The notes under the pieces are model-generated. The model saw nothing but the letters and a program-made list of their open reading frames with translations. It was not told the origin of the DNA and did no database searches. Below, piece by piece: positions 1-10,440 of a stretch of 64,000 nt of DNA (the stretch's first letter is position 1; every line of letters begins with the position of its first letter). The position numbers were made by a program, and so were the translations under genes. Source of the stretch: Rhynchopus sp. YZ270_cl-10 (Eukaryota > Euglenozoa > Diplonemea > Diplonemida > Diplonemidae); the NCBI GenBank assembly GCA_964035575.1, contig OZ037863.1, positions 288,001-352,000 on the forward strand, written 5' to 3'.

Positions 1-1123
1 TTTTTAAACTTCCCTGAGGGAATGCGAGACGCAAAATTTACCACCAGACCCTGTCTTCGTGCACCTTCGGTGCAACGCTGCAGACAGGCCAAACTGCGTT
101 GGACTCAGAGGAATGCCTGCTGTGCAGTGTATCAATGAGAACCAAGTCCCAGCAACAAGGGGCGCCTTTTGGCGGGCGTTGTTGAGGGTGTTTGGGGTGC
201 AAAGTTTTCCACAATTTTGATGCGCGGGTACAGAAGTGTTGTCTTGTTCTTTCATCTCTAGGAATGTAAATGTCAATCGCGTTTAACGACCACTAGGGCT
301 TGTTCAGTGAACCCACAAGGGGTCGAAGGGGGTTGGTTATCCCGTAGCTATCAAAGGTTGTGTCGACCAGGCTAATCCACTATGTTACGCTGTACGTTGT
401 TAAATCCGAAGAAATAACACTTTAGCAGCCGCAGGAAGTTTGTTAAAAAGAGTGCCTCACGCTACACAAACCACCACCCGCGATTGACTTAGATGTTATA
501 ACAAAGAGAATTCAGAACAAAACAACACCCTGCCCCATACACACTAAATTGTCATGCTTCAAGAGCATGCCTGGGCCAAAATTACTGTTGACCAAAAAGG
601 CAACAAGACCACCCACAAGGAGTGTGAATTGTGCACTGGTTTTCTGGGGGAACGCAATATTTTCTTGTGTCTAGTCCTCCGCAAGCAGAGGACAGACTTT
701 CCGGAAGGTTTCCAAAGTCGAATTTCTTGCACTAGCTATGCTCCCTTGGTCAATGGCTATAGCAGTGACTGACTAAGTGTACCCACCCCCCTCCACCCAG
801 ATCTTCGTCCGCAAACTCAGAATAGATTGATGCGGGTAGATTTTGAGTTGTTGAATGTCGGACCGCGGTGAAGCTTCTCATCGCAATCGCGGGTGCAGTT
901 CAGACTTCACGATCCTGTATAAGTGTAAATGTGGGGTGTGATTAAGTTATGGTATACAAACGTAGTAGTCGGGAAAGGTGAGGTTAATAAAAAAGGCTAT
1001 TTATTGCCGTGAAATAAGATAGATTTTTTCCACGCTACAGGTCGAGAGAGTGACCTGCTGCACAAATGGTTCGAGTGAAGCGAGGTGAATTATGTGAAGC
1101 AGGTAACGAGCGCCTGTGGAACC
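1..1123. other. Gene-free repetitive flank
   Basis: I see no convincing gene here. The short open frames lack domain-like composition. The main content is a diverged repeat (195-780) that recurs at 15125-15735; the rest is unique AT-rich sequence. Confidence 0.5.
195..780 (+). repeat. Diverged dispersed repeat, copy 1
   Basis: This stretch matches 15125-15735 in the same orientation with many substitutions and small indels. Shared blocks include GCAAAGTTTT followed by ACAATTTT, AAGAGCATGCCTGG, and GGCAACAAGACCACCCACAA, with similar spacing. I see no terminal repeats or coding capacity, so the family is unknown. It may be a non-coding part of an old transposable element. Confidence 0.6.
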
Positions 1124-1290
1124 AAATAGAAACGTAACACTCATCACACGATAAAACCCATGGGAGAGGTTGTGGTGAAACGCACACACCTCGACCTGAG
1201 GAGTGGCTCTGCAGCGCGGTTCGTCCCCAGAACCGCAAGTGTGTTCAAAATGCTTTGTTTCTATTTCCTCCTTCATGTCATGAGGTGACA
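1124..1290 (+). repeat. SINE-like dispersed repeat, copy 1
   Basis: About 165 bp match 48091-48266 in direct orientation, and a 5' fragment recurs at 37023-37080 inside an intron. The unit contains a perfect hairpin, GCGGTTC-loop-GAACCGC, whose GGTTCGTCCCC resembles a polymerase III B box. Copy 2 has TGGTGAGGAGTTGG about 25 nt upstream, resembling an A box. A tRNA-derived SINE is possible. No poly(A) tail or target duplication is evident, so the class is uncertain. Confidence 0.5.
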
Positions 1291-1492
1291 CAAAATGATT
1301 GGTGCGTAAAAAAATAGCTATTTAATAGTGTGAACATTACGCGTTTATTTCGAGTTGAAAACACGAACAAGTTGAAATATGCGGCATTTTTTTGTTCAAT
1401 CTTCACTAGTAACTGAAAGTTAAACATAATTACATACCTTGTCTTCCCCGTAACCTGCGCCTTCGCTGCTTTTAAGGTGCTTTCTCTGGGTG

Positions 1493-1785
1493 CCCAGTAC
1501 CCAGTACCCAGTACCCAGTACCCAGTACCCAGTACCCAGTACCCAGTACCCAGTACCCAGTACCCAGTACCCAGTACCCAGTACCCAGTACCCAGTACCC
1601 AGTACCCAGTACCCAGTACCCAGTACCCAGTACCCAGTACCCAGTACCCAGTACCCAGTACCCAGTACCCAGTACCCAGTACCCAGTACCCAGTACCCAG
1701 TACCCAGTACCCAGTACCCAGTACCCAGTACCCAGTACCCAGTACCCAGTACCCAGTACCCAGTACCCAGTACCCAGTACCCAGT
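1493..1785. repeat. 7-bp minisatellite (CCCAGTA)n
   Basis: About 42 perfect tandem copies of CCCAGTA cover 293 bp. Because 3 x 7 = 21, all frames stay open and produce spurious repeat proteins on both strands. The downstream flank to about 2030 holds degenerate GGTACC and CAGTAC-rich sequence. The unit is telomere-like in length but not a known telomere motif, and the array is internal. Confidence 0.97.
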
Positions 1786-2733
1786 GTCTTCGAGAACCTA
1801 AAAATGCGTTTTGTTGAAATTTTCTGGCTTTTTCTGAACTTTTCCCAGCTACTTTTCTGGTCGTAGCCGACTTTTCTGATCGAGTAGCTATTTTCACTTT
1901 TCTGGTGTATGAGTAGGTTTTCTGGGTGGGAGACTGGATTCTGGGTACAGTGGTGTGTCTGGGCACCCAGGCACCTGGGTACTGGTGTATTTTCGGCCCA
2001 GGTACCCCGGTACACGGTACACTGGTGTACAAGGAAAAAAGTCGTGAAAAAGCAACCACAGCTCCACATGACAAACACAAAAGTGTCCAGTCACGTGGGG
2101 CATTCATGCACTGAGGAGATAATGATCCAACAATTTACAAGAAAGATTACTTAACCTACTGCTGGAAATTGCCAGGTCGTAGTAACACACAAAGTGCGCC
2201 TCCGTTCGGGAATACCGGATATTCTAGAGACCAAAAAGGCCTCAAGAATATCTTCCGCTGGTCAAGGTATAACCGAGTGAACGGCCCAAGACCCCCGTGG
2301 AGAAGTTAAATGTTGTAATGCTATCAAGTACAAACTGCGACCACTGTCTTACCCTCCTCAATGCATGGTGGAAGATGTCTTTCACAACAAATATCCTGTA
2401 CACAGGTACACAGATACACAGGTACACAGGTAAAACCCGTTAAAATTGTGTGTGAAAGTTAAAAATAGCTATATTTGCATTTTTCGCCCAGCATTGAGGA
2501 CACATAGGCCCACCAAGGGCAATTTTGTGATGTCAAAAAAAATTTTTTTTCGGCCCAAAAATTGACTTGTTTTCGGTAAAACCCACTAAAAATTGTGGTA
2601 CTCTAAACTGCGTTTTAGACCCCCACAGATGCTCAAAAGTGCCAAATTTTGCTTTTAATGGCCTCAAATCGTCGAAATTAGCCCTAAACGGGGGCAAAAA
2701 AAAATTTTCGAGAGTCCCTTTCCCTGGGAGGCT
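1786..2733. other. Gene-free spacer with degenerate short repeats
   Basis: No gene is supported. Degenerate GGTAC/CCAGG-rich sequence continues from the 7-bp array to about 2030. A small tandem repeat of ACACAGGTAC units lies near 2397-2432. The rest is AT-rich and leads into the palindromic satellite that hosts the hAT element. Confidence 0.5.
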
Positions 2734-2798
2734 CCGTAATTACGTACCCTAGGGTCCGTAATTACGGACCCTAGGGTACGTAATTACGGACCCTAGGG
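2734..2798. repeat. Palindromic 22-bp satellite, left part
   Basis: Alternating palindromes CCCTAGGG and CGTAATTACG form a roughly 22-bp tandem unit. The array is interrupted by the hAT element and resumes at 5513. The last eight bases before the element, CCCTAGGG, are its target-site duplication. Confidence 0.85.
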
Positions 2799-3066
2799 CA
2801 GTGCGCCTAGGAAACGGTCAACGTTTCCCAAAAGGAAACGTTGACGTTTCCCAGATTCTTGGGAAACGTTGAGGAAACGCTAAAGAAACGTTGCAAGGGG
2901 TTTTCTTTAGTTAACACATAGTATTTGACAAAACGCTCAAGACCCTCGCGAAAAGTCGCACGTCTGTGTATCCCCTCCCCGCTTGTTTTCTCCTCTCTCT
3001 TTTCTCCCCCGTTCTCCGACGCTTTCTGCACTTCAGACAAACACATTTATACCGTAGATTTGCATA

Positions 3067-5008
3067 ATGCCCAAAAGGAAGGCGGATGACGCGTGGGACT
3101 ACGTGAAGGTTGTGGAAGGTGCAGGGACAAAGCTCCGGAAGGTGGAGTGCACCTTTTGTGATAAGAAATTCTCAGTGTCGTCTGCGGGGAGGATCAAAGA
3201 ACACCTCCTTGGGAAGGGGTCGTCAGTGACTGCGTGCTCCCCAAAAGACGACAAGAAGGATGAGTTTGAAATAGCAAAAGCGAAGTTGCAGAACACAGAG
3301 GCGAAGGTAACGCAGCAGAAGGACAACAAACAAACGTCGCTAGACCCCTTTCTCACACGCGTAACCACCAAGATCGAAGCCATGCAGAGTATTAGGGACT
3401 TCTTCTACGAAGAGTGCATTCCCTTCCGGAAAGCAAAGAGCCGCTCATTCATGACGTTAGTCATGATGTTGTCGCGGATGTCTCAATCTGAGGCATCCGA
3501 GTTCAAGCCGCCATCCCCCGACGACCTTGCAGGCGAACTACTGCAGGAGTACGTCGCAGAGATGGACAAACTCTGCGAAAAGGGCATGCTTGCCGAAGCA
3601 AAGTTCGGGCTGTCGTTATTGTCGGACGGCTGGACTGATTGCAACGACAGGTCCATCTTTAACGGGATCGTGAGTACGTCCACATCGACGTACTATGTAG
3701 ATAACAAGACGAGCAAGAGAAAAACTATGGCCGCGATCGCAGACTATATCTGCTCCCTTCCTGTGCTTATCCCCGAGGAGGTAAGGTCGAAGCTGATACA
3801 CATTTGTGTTGATGGGGCATGCAAGGAGGCCCTCCCCTTAATTCGAGCCCGGGTTGAGAAGGTGTTAACGTCTGTTTGTGTTCTCCACACCTATGATCTT
3901 CTTTTAGAAGATCTAGGTGACTCCTCCAAAGCGAGCACAAAGGAAGAATTCAAATTCTTCAATGAAGTCGTGCACAAAGCTACGGCGTTGGCGAAGTGGG
4001 TGAAGACACGCCAGCGCTTGGTCACACTTCTTGAGGAGAGGTCCGACAAGAGGCTGCTGCTACCTGTGGACACTCGCTTTGGAAGCTTTTTTATCATGAT
4101 GCAACGGTTGCTGGACTTGAAAGGGCCGCTGCGTGAGATGTTTGCTGGTGAAGGCTTTGGCGAGTGGAAGGCTCAGCTAAGGAGTGCGGATGCGAAGGCC
4201 ACAGCTACCGAATGGGCGTCGGTTGTGCTCCAGGACGCCTTCTGGAAGAAGCTGGAGGGGGCGTGGCACATTGGAGATGTGATCTTCACCGTGTTGAAGC
4301 GTTACGACAACGACGACGCGTCGGGGAACAGCGCTTCCGTGGAGTACGTGAAGGAGGGTTTCGCCGAGCTGAAGAAGAACATCGAAGCGCTACCCATAAC
4401 TCAATTCCTCACGGCAGCACGTAAGCAAAAAATTGCAGACAGGGTGAACACCAGATGGAAATACGTTGCAGCCCCCATCCACAACGCGGCACATGCACTG
4501 TCACCAACATTCCGCCTGACAGCGAGGGATGACGATGAGTCTAAAGCAGGGCTGAAGGTATGTATGGCAGGTGACCTTCGCATAATCTGCTTTACTACAG
4601 GAGGCGCTGCTGCGGTATTATGATGAAGAGAAAGCACTGCAAGCTTTGGAAGAGTACGAAAACTGGAGCACGCAAAATTTCGGTGTACTAGAAGAAAAGG
4701 CGATCGCGTCGAAGTGGGGTGGACACAAGTGGTGGTCCATGTTCGGAGCAGAATGGCCTCTGCTCAAAGAGCTGGCAACAATCATGCTCGCTCAAACTTC
4801 ATCTGTTGGTGCGGCTGAGAGAGGTTGGAGCTGCTACGGCGACGTAAAAACCAGGAAGCGCAATGGGTTGTCAGCCAGCACGGCTGACAAACTTACACGC
4901 ATTCTGTACAACAAGAGGAACACGTCCACCACCCACGTCGTGGCCGGTTACTGGGAGCTTGACGAGGTGGTGCTAGGAGACGACAGTGTGGATGGAATCG
5001 AAGGATGA
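3067..5008 (+). CDS. hAT family transposase, two exons
   Basis: Exon 1 is 3067-4557 and exon 2 is 4601-5008, joined in phase 0 to give 632 residues. The domain order is that of hAT transposases. A BED zinc finger comes first (C28, C31, H46, C57), then a DUF659-like catalytic core, then the C-terminal dimerisation region with AAERGWS. Candidate catalytic acidic residues are D187 (in SDGWTD), D249 (in VDGACKE) and E570 (in AERGWS). The spacing is close to the family pattern known from Hermes. Without splicing, exon 1 would run on to a stop at 4623 and lose the essential C-terminus. The ATG at 3067 follows a stop-rich leader and directly starts the basic BED region. It is the only well-supported plus-strand gene, as expected for an inserted element. 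Confidence 0.93.
4558..4600 (+). other. 43-nt intron in the hAT transposase
   Basis: The donor is AAG/GTATGT and the acceptor is TACAG/GAG. Removal joins two frames without a shift and restores the conserved dimerisation region. The GTATGT donor matches those inferred in host genes here, so the element appears to use host splicing. Confidence 0.88.
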
Positions 5009-5119
5009 TTTTTTTTTTGTTTTTTTTTGTTTTTTTTTACGTTCTTTGTTTTCATTGTGTTTTTTTCCTGTTGAAACTGCGCATTTTCAACACCTACTTT
5101 TTTGTCTCTGTTGGTATCC

Positions 5120-5125
5120 AATAAA
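5120..5125 (+). promoter_or_regulatory. Probable polyadenylation signal of the transposase
   Basis: AATAAA lies 112 nt after the stop codon of the hAT transposase and inside the element. The untranslated region before it is very T-rich. Confidence 0.6.
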
Positions 5126-5512
5126 GAACCCCAGGTAGGTTGACCTCAAAAAAAAATCTCAGCGACTTGTTTTTTCTTGGGTGGGGTTGTAACAATCTCA
5201 GCTTGGGCGGAGTGCAGTATCTGTCCTCAGATCAGTTTGGAAGCCATCCCGACATCTTTTATGATGTCCCAACTGAGTATTGTCACCACTCATGTACAAT
5301 TTTTTGTGATGTTGTTCCTGTTGTGACGCTGTGGTGATAAAGACATCGTCGCGGGGGGTTTTTTTTTGTTTTCCCCGTTTCCCTTCACGTTTCCCAAAAC
5401 CACGTTTCGTAACGTTTCCAACAAAGAAACGCCAACGTTTCCCGTTTCCCAACGTTTCCGTTTCCCAGTTTTTTGGGAAACGTGCGTTTCCCCACGTTTC
5501 CTAAAAGCACTG

Positions 5513-5571
5513 CCCTAGGGTACGTAATTACGTACCCTAGGGTCCGTAATTACGTACCCTAGGGTACGTAA
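5513..5571. repeat. Palindromic 22-bp satellite, right part
   Basis: This is the continuation of the CCCTAGGG/CGTAATTACG satellite beyond the hAT insertion. It begins with the second copy of the 8-bp target duplication. A short perfect hairpin (GACACTCC...GGAGTGTC, 5573-5596) follows. Confidence 0.85.
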
Positions 5572-5645
5572 TGACACTCCGTAAAGAGGGAGTGTCCTAA
5601 CATGCCGTTTTACGGACCCTCGGGGTGTGCGGACCCCGCCGTGTA

Positions 5646-6834
5646 GGGGATACGACTCCAGCCATTTTGGCTGGGACCAAACGCACGGAAAATTCATTTG
5701 GCATTATCTGGCCATCTCCAAGGCAACTGCGGGTGAAAAACACCCTCAGAGTGGGTCACAGGGGGCCTGTGGGTCGAAAAACGACCCAGAAGCCACCCCA
5801 GAATACAAAAAAATGGAAAAAAATAGTGAAAAAACGGCTTTTTTCACGTTTTGGCCACTTTGGGCAAAATAGCGATTTTTCGAGAAAAAAATCAAAAACC
5901 GGGATATTTTTTGACATCACAAAGCCTCCTTTGGCACAAATATACCCCAAAAGTGGCCTGTGAGTCCATTCCAACCTGTTTTGGACATATTTGACACTTT
6001 TGGAAGTGTTTTTTTGGTGTTTTTAGGTCAAAAAAATGCCCAAGACGTCCCCAAGACATCCCCAAGACACTTTGCACACCCCCTGTTACGGTCATATTTT
6101 TTTCGTTTTTTTGCCTGAAACCCCCAAAATACCCCTCCCGGACCCCACATAGTCCCGAATATCCATCACACACCCACTCAGAGTGAGTAGAAGCACCCCA
6201 AAAAAAATATTTTTTAAAGCCCTTCAACTTCAACATGGATGCTGCCGAAACTGAAGCACAATTTTAGGGCTTTAAAAAATATTTTTTTTGGGGTGCTTCT
6301 ACTCACTCTGAGTGGGTGTGTGATGGATATTCGGGACTATGTGGGGTCCGGGAGGGGTATTTTGGGGGTTTCAGGCAAAAAAACGAAAAAAATATGACCG
6401 TAACAGGGGGTGTGCAAAGTGTCTTGGGGATGTCTTGGGGACGTCTTGGGCATTTTTTTGACCTAAAAACACCAAAAAAACACTTCCAAAAGTGTCAAAT
6501 ATGTCCAAAACAGGTTGGAATGGACTCACAGGCCACTTTTGGGGTATATTTGTGCCAAAGGAGGCTTTGTGATGTCAAAAAATATCCCGGTTTTTGATTT
6601 TTTTCTCGAAAAATCGCTATTTTGCCCAAAGTGGCCAAAACGTGAAAAAAGCCGTTTTTTTCACTATTTTTTTCCATTTTTTTGTATTCTGGGGTGGCTT
6701 CTGGGTCGTTTTTCGACCCACAGGCCCCCTGTGACCCACTCTGAGGGTGTTTTTCACCCGCAGTTGCCTTGGAGATGACCAGATAATGCCAAATGAATTT
6801 TCCGTGCGCAAAAAATGGCTGGAGTCGTACCCCC
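5646..6834. mobile_element. Foldback element, 1.19-kb near-perfect palindrome
   Basis: The left arm (5646-6224) and right arm (6267-6834) are inverted copies, nearly identical over about 570 bp, around a 42-bp spacer. Each arm has identical open frames on opposite strands, but these are mirror images and not gene-like. The outer ends read TA/GGGG at the left and CCCC/TA at the right, consistent with a TA target duplication. No transposase is inside, so it is non-autonomous. High arm identity implies recent formation or gene conversion. A Tc1/mariner-related foldback is the best guess. Confidence 0.85.
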
Positions 6835-7358
6835 TACCCCCCCCCCCCCCCGGAGTGGTGCGCTTGGGGAAGAGAGGAGGAGGGAAGGGGAGGAGGGCAA
6901 AATTGAGAAATATATAAAATTAGTCGTTTTTTTTTTTACGGTGCCAGCTGTCACTATTGGGGGAGAGGGTGGGGAGAAAAAAAGGGGGGGGCCTCGCTGG
7001 AGCGCGCACTAAATGACAAAAACCGGGTCTAGTTGTGCAATCTCCACTTTTTTTTATGTCAATCTAAAGACGCAACACCAGCTGATAACAGCACCCCCTT
7101 TCAAAAAAATCCCCCACACATACACAACAACAACAAACTAGCATCCATAAAAAGCTATTTTTTTTTTTTTCTCTCGCAGAGAGGGAAATCTTGAAGGGAG
7201 AATAGAGGAGAACGGCAGAAGACAAAAACAAAAAAAACCCGTTTGGGTTGTGGTGTCCGTCAAGAAAGGGGGGGAAGACAAATTGTCTGATTGTTTTTTT
7301 TAGACCACTATCACACATAGCAACCGCGGGGAAATATAAAAGAAAAAATAAAATTTGA

Positions 7359-7384
7359 AAGACGTGCCTCACGTATACACATCT
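7359..7384 (-). repeat. Short hairpin element, family B
   Basis: Plus-strand sequence reads GACGTGCCTCACGTATACACATC. It shares GTGCCTC followed by an inverted CACGT and the trailing ACACATC of the other family B copies. Orientation is the same as every other copy. Confidence 0.5.
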
Positions 7385-7572
7385 AAAAAAAGAGGGGAAG
7401 AAAAGAAAAAAAAAAAAGAGAAAAAAAAACAAGGTTGGTTCGATGAACCTAAGCCAGTCGCTATAACCCTCGCCTAAGATACCGTCCCGGTGCTGTCTCG
7501 ATGTGTGTATCGAGGGAAAGATGGGGAAGATTCGTTCAAAAGAGAGAGAGGAGGAAAACAAAGGGGGGGTTT

Positions 7573-7639
7573 TTGATAAATTGTTTGGAGTAGTGTAGTT
7601 TGCCTCGGTTGTGTCGCCACAGTTGTGCAATCTCCACTG
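7573..7639 (-). repeat. Short hairpin element, family F
   Basis: Three copies occur (here, 20965-21030, 39625-39680), all in one orientation. Each runs from TTGATAAATTGTTGGAGTAG or a close variant to GTGCAATCTCCACT, with GGAG and CTCC able to pair at the base. Two copies carry GCCTCGG in the interior. Confidence 0.65.
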
Positions 7640-7798
7640 TTTTTTTTTTTTTTTTTTTTAGAGTACCGCAATCGCAGGGCTCTCGGAGATCACCCCCAAA
7701 ACCCAAAAAGGGGGTGATTTGGGGTCAAAAAAATTTCCACACACTATGTGCAAAGGGAGGGACGTGGGAAAGAAACAGCGGTCATGGTACCCGAAAGG

Positions 7799-8065
7799 TT
7801 CCTGGCGAAGCCACGGTACGCAACATTTCTAAAAAATGTTGACATAAAATGGCACCGTCGTTGGTAATTATCGTCAGTTTGCATGAATTTTACTTCCATA
7901 TTTTGCTAAACCAAAATTTCTGGCGAAGCCACGGTACGCAATATTTCAAAAAAAAATGCGCTTAAAATAGCACATTATTACAGCCATACTATGTCAAAGG
8001 GAAGGGTGGGTTGTAAGCTTGCGCCGCAGGCGCACGGTACGCTACTTTTTTCTTTCGCCATGCTG
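7799..8065 (+). repeat. GC-cluster repeat module, copy 1
   Basis: The module contains GGCGAAGCCACGGTACGCAA twice and GCGCCGCAGGCGCACGGTAC once, separated by conserved AT-rich sequence including TTTTACTTCCATATTTTGCT. Similar modules occur at 44404, 49791 and, inverted, at 16915. On the other strand the first motif is GGC-TTCG-CC, a C(UUCG)G-type hairpin. Confidence 0.8.
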
Positions 8066-8674
8066 CATGCTTCCTTTTCCTTCGGCGTTTGACCAATTGA
8101 GTCGCGTTCTGGCTGTGACGGGGTCACTTTGTTCACTGCTGTGTGAACAACGGAGCTCTAGTAGAAAGACCCCCCAAAAAAAAATCCGGATTTCCCAACT
8201 TTTTTTTTTTTTTTTGGGGGGGTGATTTTCCTAAAAAATCACCCCCCCCAAAATCCGTTTTTTTTTTTTTTTGGGGATTTTTGGGCAAAATCACCCCCCC
8301 CCCCCCCCCCCGAGAGCCTTGCGCAATCGGTATTTATACTATCTATTCTACTGAATAGAAAGTATAATAGGGGGCACCAAATGTACCGTAATTGTAAAAA
8401 AAAAATGTTCGACCGTAAAAAAAAAGGTCGAACTTCCAGAAAAATTCTGAAAAGGTCAAAACATTTTTTTACGGTCGATAATTTTTACTACAGTAATAAA
8501 CAAAGGGACGAGAGGGGGTGCTTTGAAAGATGCACTTTGCGGAAAAAAAATGCATCCTAAATCATAAAAAAAAGGCTAAAGAAAATAGAATAAAAATGAT
8601 GAAATATTTTGAAAGAAGAAGATGGAGCTGTCCATCGGCATCTTCGTCTTTCCAATAAAGTATGAAAGAAAGAC

Positions 8675-8722
8675 GTTGAAAGTGCAACAACGTTTTGCCG
8701 TTCATCGGCAGACACATGGCAC
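8675..8722 (-). repeat. Short hairpin element, family C (diverged)
   Basis: It has GTTGAAAGTGCAA followed by TGCCGTTCATCGGCA, which forms a TGCCG/CGGCA stem around TTCAT. It matches the 3' half of better copies at 38760 and 48929. Confidence 0.55.
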
Positions 8723-8760
8723 TGACATAATTTTAAAAGAGAAAATAAAAAAGTTGTGAA

Positions 8761-8794
8761 GGATGAACGCAAGCCTCTCACGCTTAGTCCATCC
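8761..8794 (-). repeat. Short hairpin element, family A
   Basis: The outer stem is GGATG/CATCC and the inner stem AAGC/GCTT around CTCTCAC. The outer stem differs in sequence from the 12140 copy yet still pairs, which is compatible with selection on structure. Confidence 0.7.
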
Positions 8795-8824
8795 AAAAAA
8801 AAAAAATAATGAACAAATAAAATA

Positions 8825-8861
8825 AAAGATAAATGTGCTTCTAGAGCGCATCTATCTTTTT
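8825..8861 (-). repeat. Short hairpin element, family B
   Basis: AAGATA and TATCTT pair at the base, and GTGC and GCGCAT flank TTCTAGA in the loop. Orientation matches the rest. Confidence 0.55.
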
Positions 8862-9718
8862 TGCAGAAAGCATGGCATATGTGTTGGTCTCATGGTGGGC
8901 GCAACACATCAAATTCGATTCAGAAGCGGGGCTTTTTTACTTTTTGATTTTTTTTTTTGTTGGATTGTCGCTGCCAATTGTAAAAAGACAGTCTCTACTG
9001 GTATGTGACTTCCACATTAGTGGGTACGAAGACGATTTTGTCACAACTATGGATAATCCCTCACATGAATGTTATAAACAGGGTATTAGTTACCGTACAA
9101 ATTCTGGTTTTGAAAACCAGAATTCCCCAATTCTGGTTAGGGTAGCACAATTAAAAATATTGTTTAGTGTCCTGCGCGCGAACAGATTTTTGGAAATCCA
9201 AAAAAAAAAAATAATTGGGACACAACTACAAAAAAAATAATTTTTATGGTTGGTAGGTTGAAGTCAGGACGGACGAAGTCTCGGAGGGCCCTAAGGGGGA
9301 AGGTAGGTAGGGCACTTCTGTCTGGGAAAAAGTGACCAGAAAAAAAAAAAAAAATGTTGGGGTCCCGTGCTCCCAAATGTGCGAAATAAGCAAGAAATAA
9401 GCATTTTTGCGCACACGTGTATAAAAAAAAATCCGCCTCCGGCGGGGTTCGTTTTCGAGGATTTTCAGAGATCTCACGTTATGAAGATTTCCTTAAGAAA
9501 CCATTGAATCTCATATTTCAGAATAATAGTACCTTAGAGTGTTTTTGGACACACATGTGACCCCACCGTGGAGAGCAATCGGCTCGTGCAATCAAAAGAA
9601 AGTGGAGAAAAGGTACAAGAATAAAAAAAGTTGGGTACCGTGCGACTGCGGCGCTGCCTGTTCCCTACCAGTTTCTACAGGCAAACACTTGCCCCCTTTA
9701 CCTTACACTGACGGGTTT

Positions 9719-10140
9719 TGACCAAAACCAAGAACTTGTCCATTTCGGCAAATTGACCCCACCACAGAACGGACGGATTCCGAAAATGCAAATGCCGGTG
9801 TTTTCGCGCATTTTCATGTTTCAAGACGTCAGGATCAGGGAGAGAAAATCTGGTTGTGGGATTTACCTTGGCCCTCTTTACCCTACATGGATTTTGACCA
9901 AAACCAAGAATTTGGCCATTTCGGCAAAGTGACCCCACCACAGTGCGGACGGATTCCGGAAATCCCAATCGCGGTATGTTTTCGGGCTGAAAACCCACTG
10001 TTTTTTCAGGGGAAAAAATTGCTTCCAAATGTCGGAATTTTCCGAATTTTCCTGAAAATGACCCTTGTTTACGAGTATGGGTTCATATTTTGCGAAAATT
10101 TAAGTCACTAAAATTTTGTCCATTTTTCCGTATTCACCCC
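9719..10140. repeat. Dispersed repeat with tandem duplication
   Basis: Two tandem versions of a block with TTTTGACCAAAACCAAGAA, CCATTTCGGCAAA and GGACGGATTCC lie at about 9717-9815 and 9893-9978. An inverted relative is at about 23166-23262. The 3' part (10060-10135, with ACGAGTATGGGTTCATA) recurs inverted at about 42865-42945. No coding potential is seen. Confidence 0.65.
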
Positions 10141-10324
10141 ACCACAAGCCGGGATTGGCTCAGAAATGCAACAAAACGCCCCAGAGATAGGAAATAGCCT
10201 GAAAAGAGGGCAAAATAGGTGAGGGAAAAATTATTTTTTTTTGACTAGTTATTTTTTTTTTGCGTGCGTGCGAACAGATTTTTGGGGAGCGGTGGGACAC
10301 TAAACAAGGTTTTTAATTGTGCTA

Positions 10325-10440
10325 CCCAGGGCGTTCGCCCCGGGGCGAAAAATATTTTTTTTCGTTAAAAAAATCTTTTCCTGAAAAAATGACATTTTAT
10401 TTCGCCCCAGGGCTTCGCCCCACCGGGGCGAAACCCTGTA
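10325..10440. repeat. GGGGCG palindrome cluster
   Basis: Several inverted repeats share the core GGGCG(T/C)TTCGCCCC, including GGGCGTTCGCCCCGGGGCGA and its inverse near 10409-10433. A TAAA tetranucleotide run follows. These look like the GC clusters elsewhere in the window. Confidence 0.65.

Larger units (their letters stand above)
2799..5512 (+). mobile_element. Complete autonomous hAT transposon (2,714 bp)
   Basis: The ends are inverted: the left begins CAGTGCGCCTAGGAAACG and the right, reversed, reads CAGTGCTTTTAGGAAACG. CAGTG ends are typical of hAT elements. An identical 8-bp duplication CCCTAGGG flanks both sides (2791-2798 and 5513-5520), the size this superfamily makes. Both subterminal regions carry many GGAAACG/CGTTTCC repeats in alternating orientation (about 2811-2900 and 5390-5500), which resemble transposase-binding sites. 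The interior holds one apparently intact two-exon transposase gene and a polyadenylation signal. The clean ends, perfect duplication and open reading frame suggest recent insertion and possible activity. Confidence 0.95.

Noticed and set aside
1278-2107. Long open frames of 103-266 codons with YWVLGTG or TQYPVPS repeats
   Set aside because: They arise because the 7-bp array keeps every frame open; the flanking sequence shows no gene-like composition.
5892-6597. Identical 93-114-codon frames on opposite strands
   Set aside because: They are the two arms of the foldback palindrome; identity reflects the DNA structure.
7436-7500. tRNA-like segment with GGTTCGATGAACC
   Set aside because: It is a short palindrome; no acceptor, D or anticodon arms can be placed around it.
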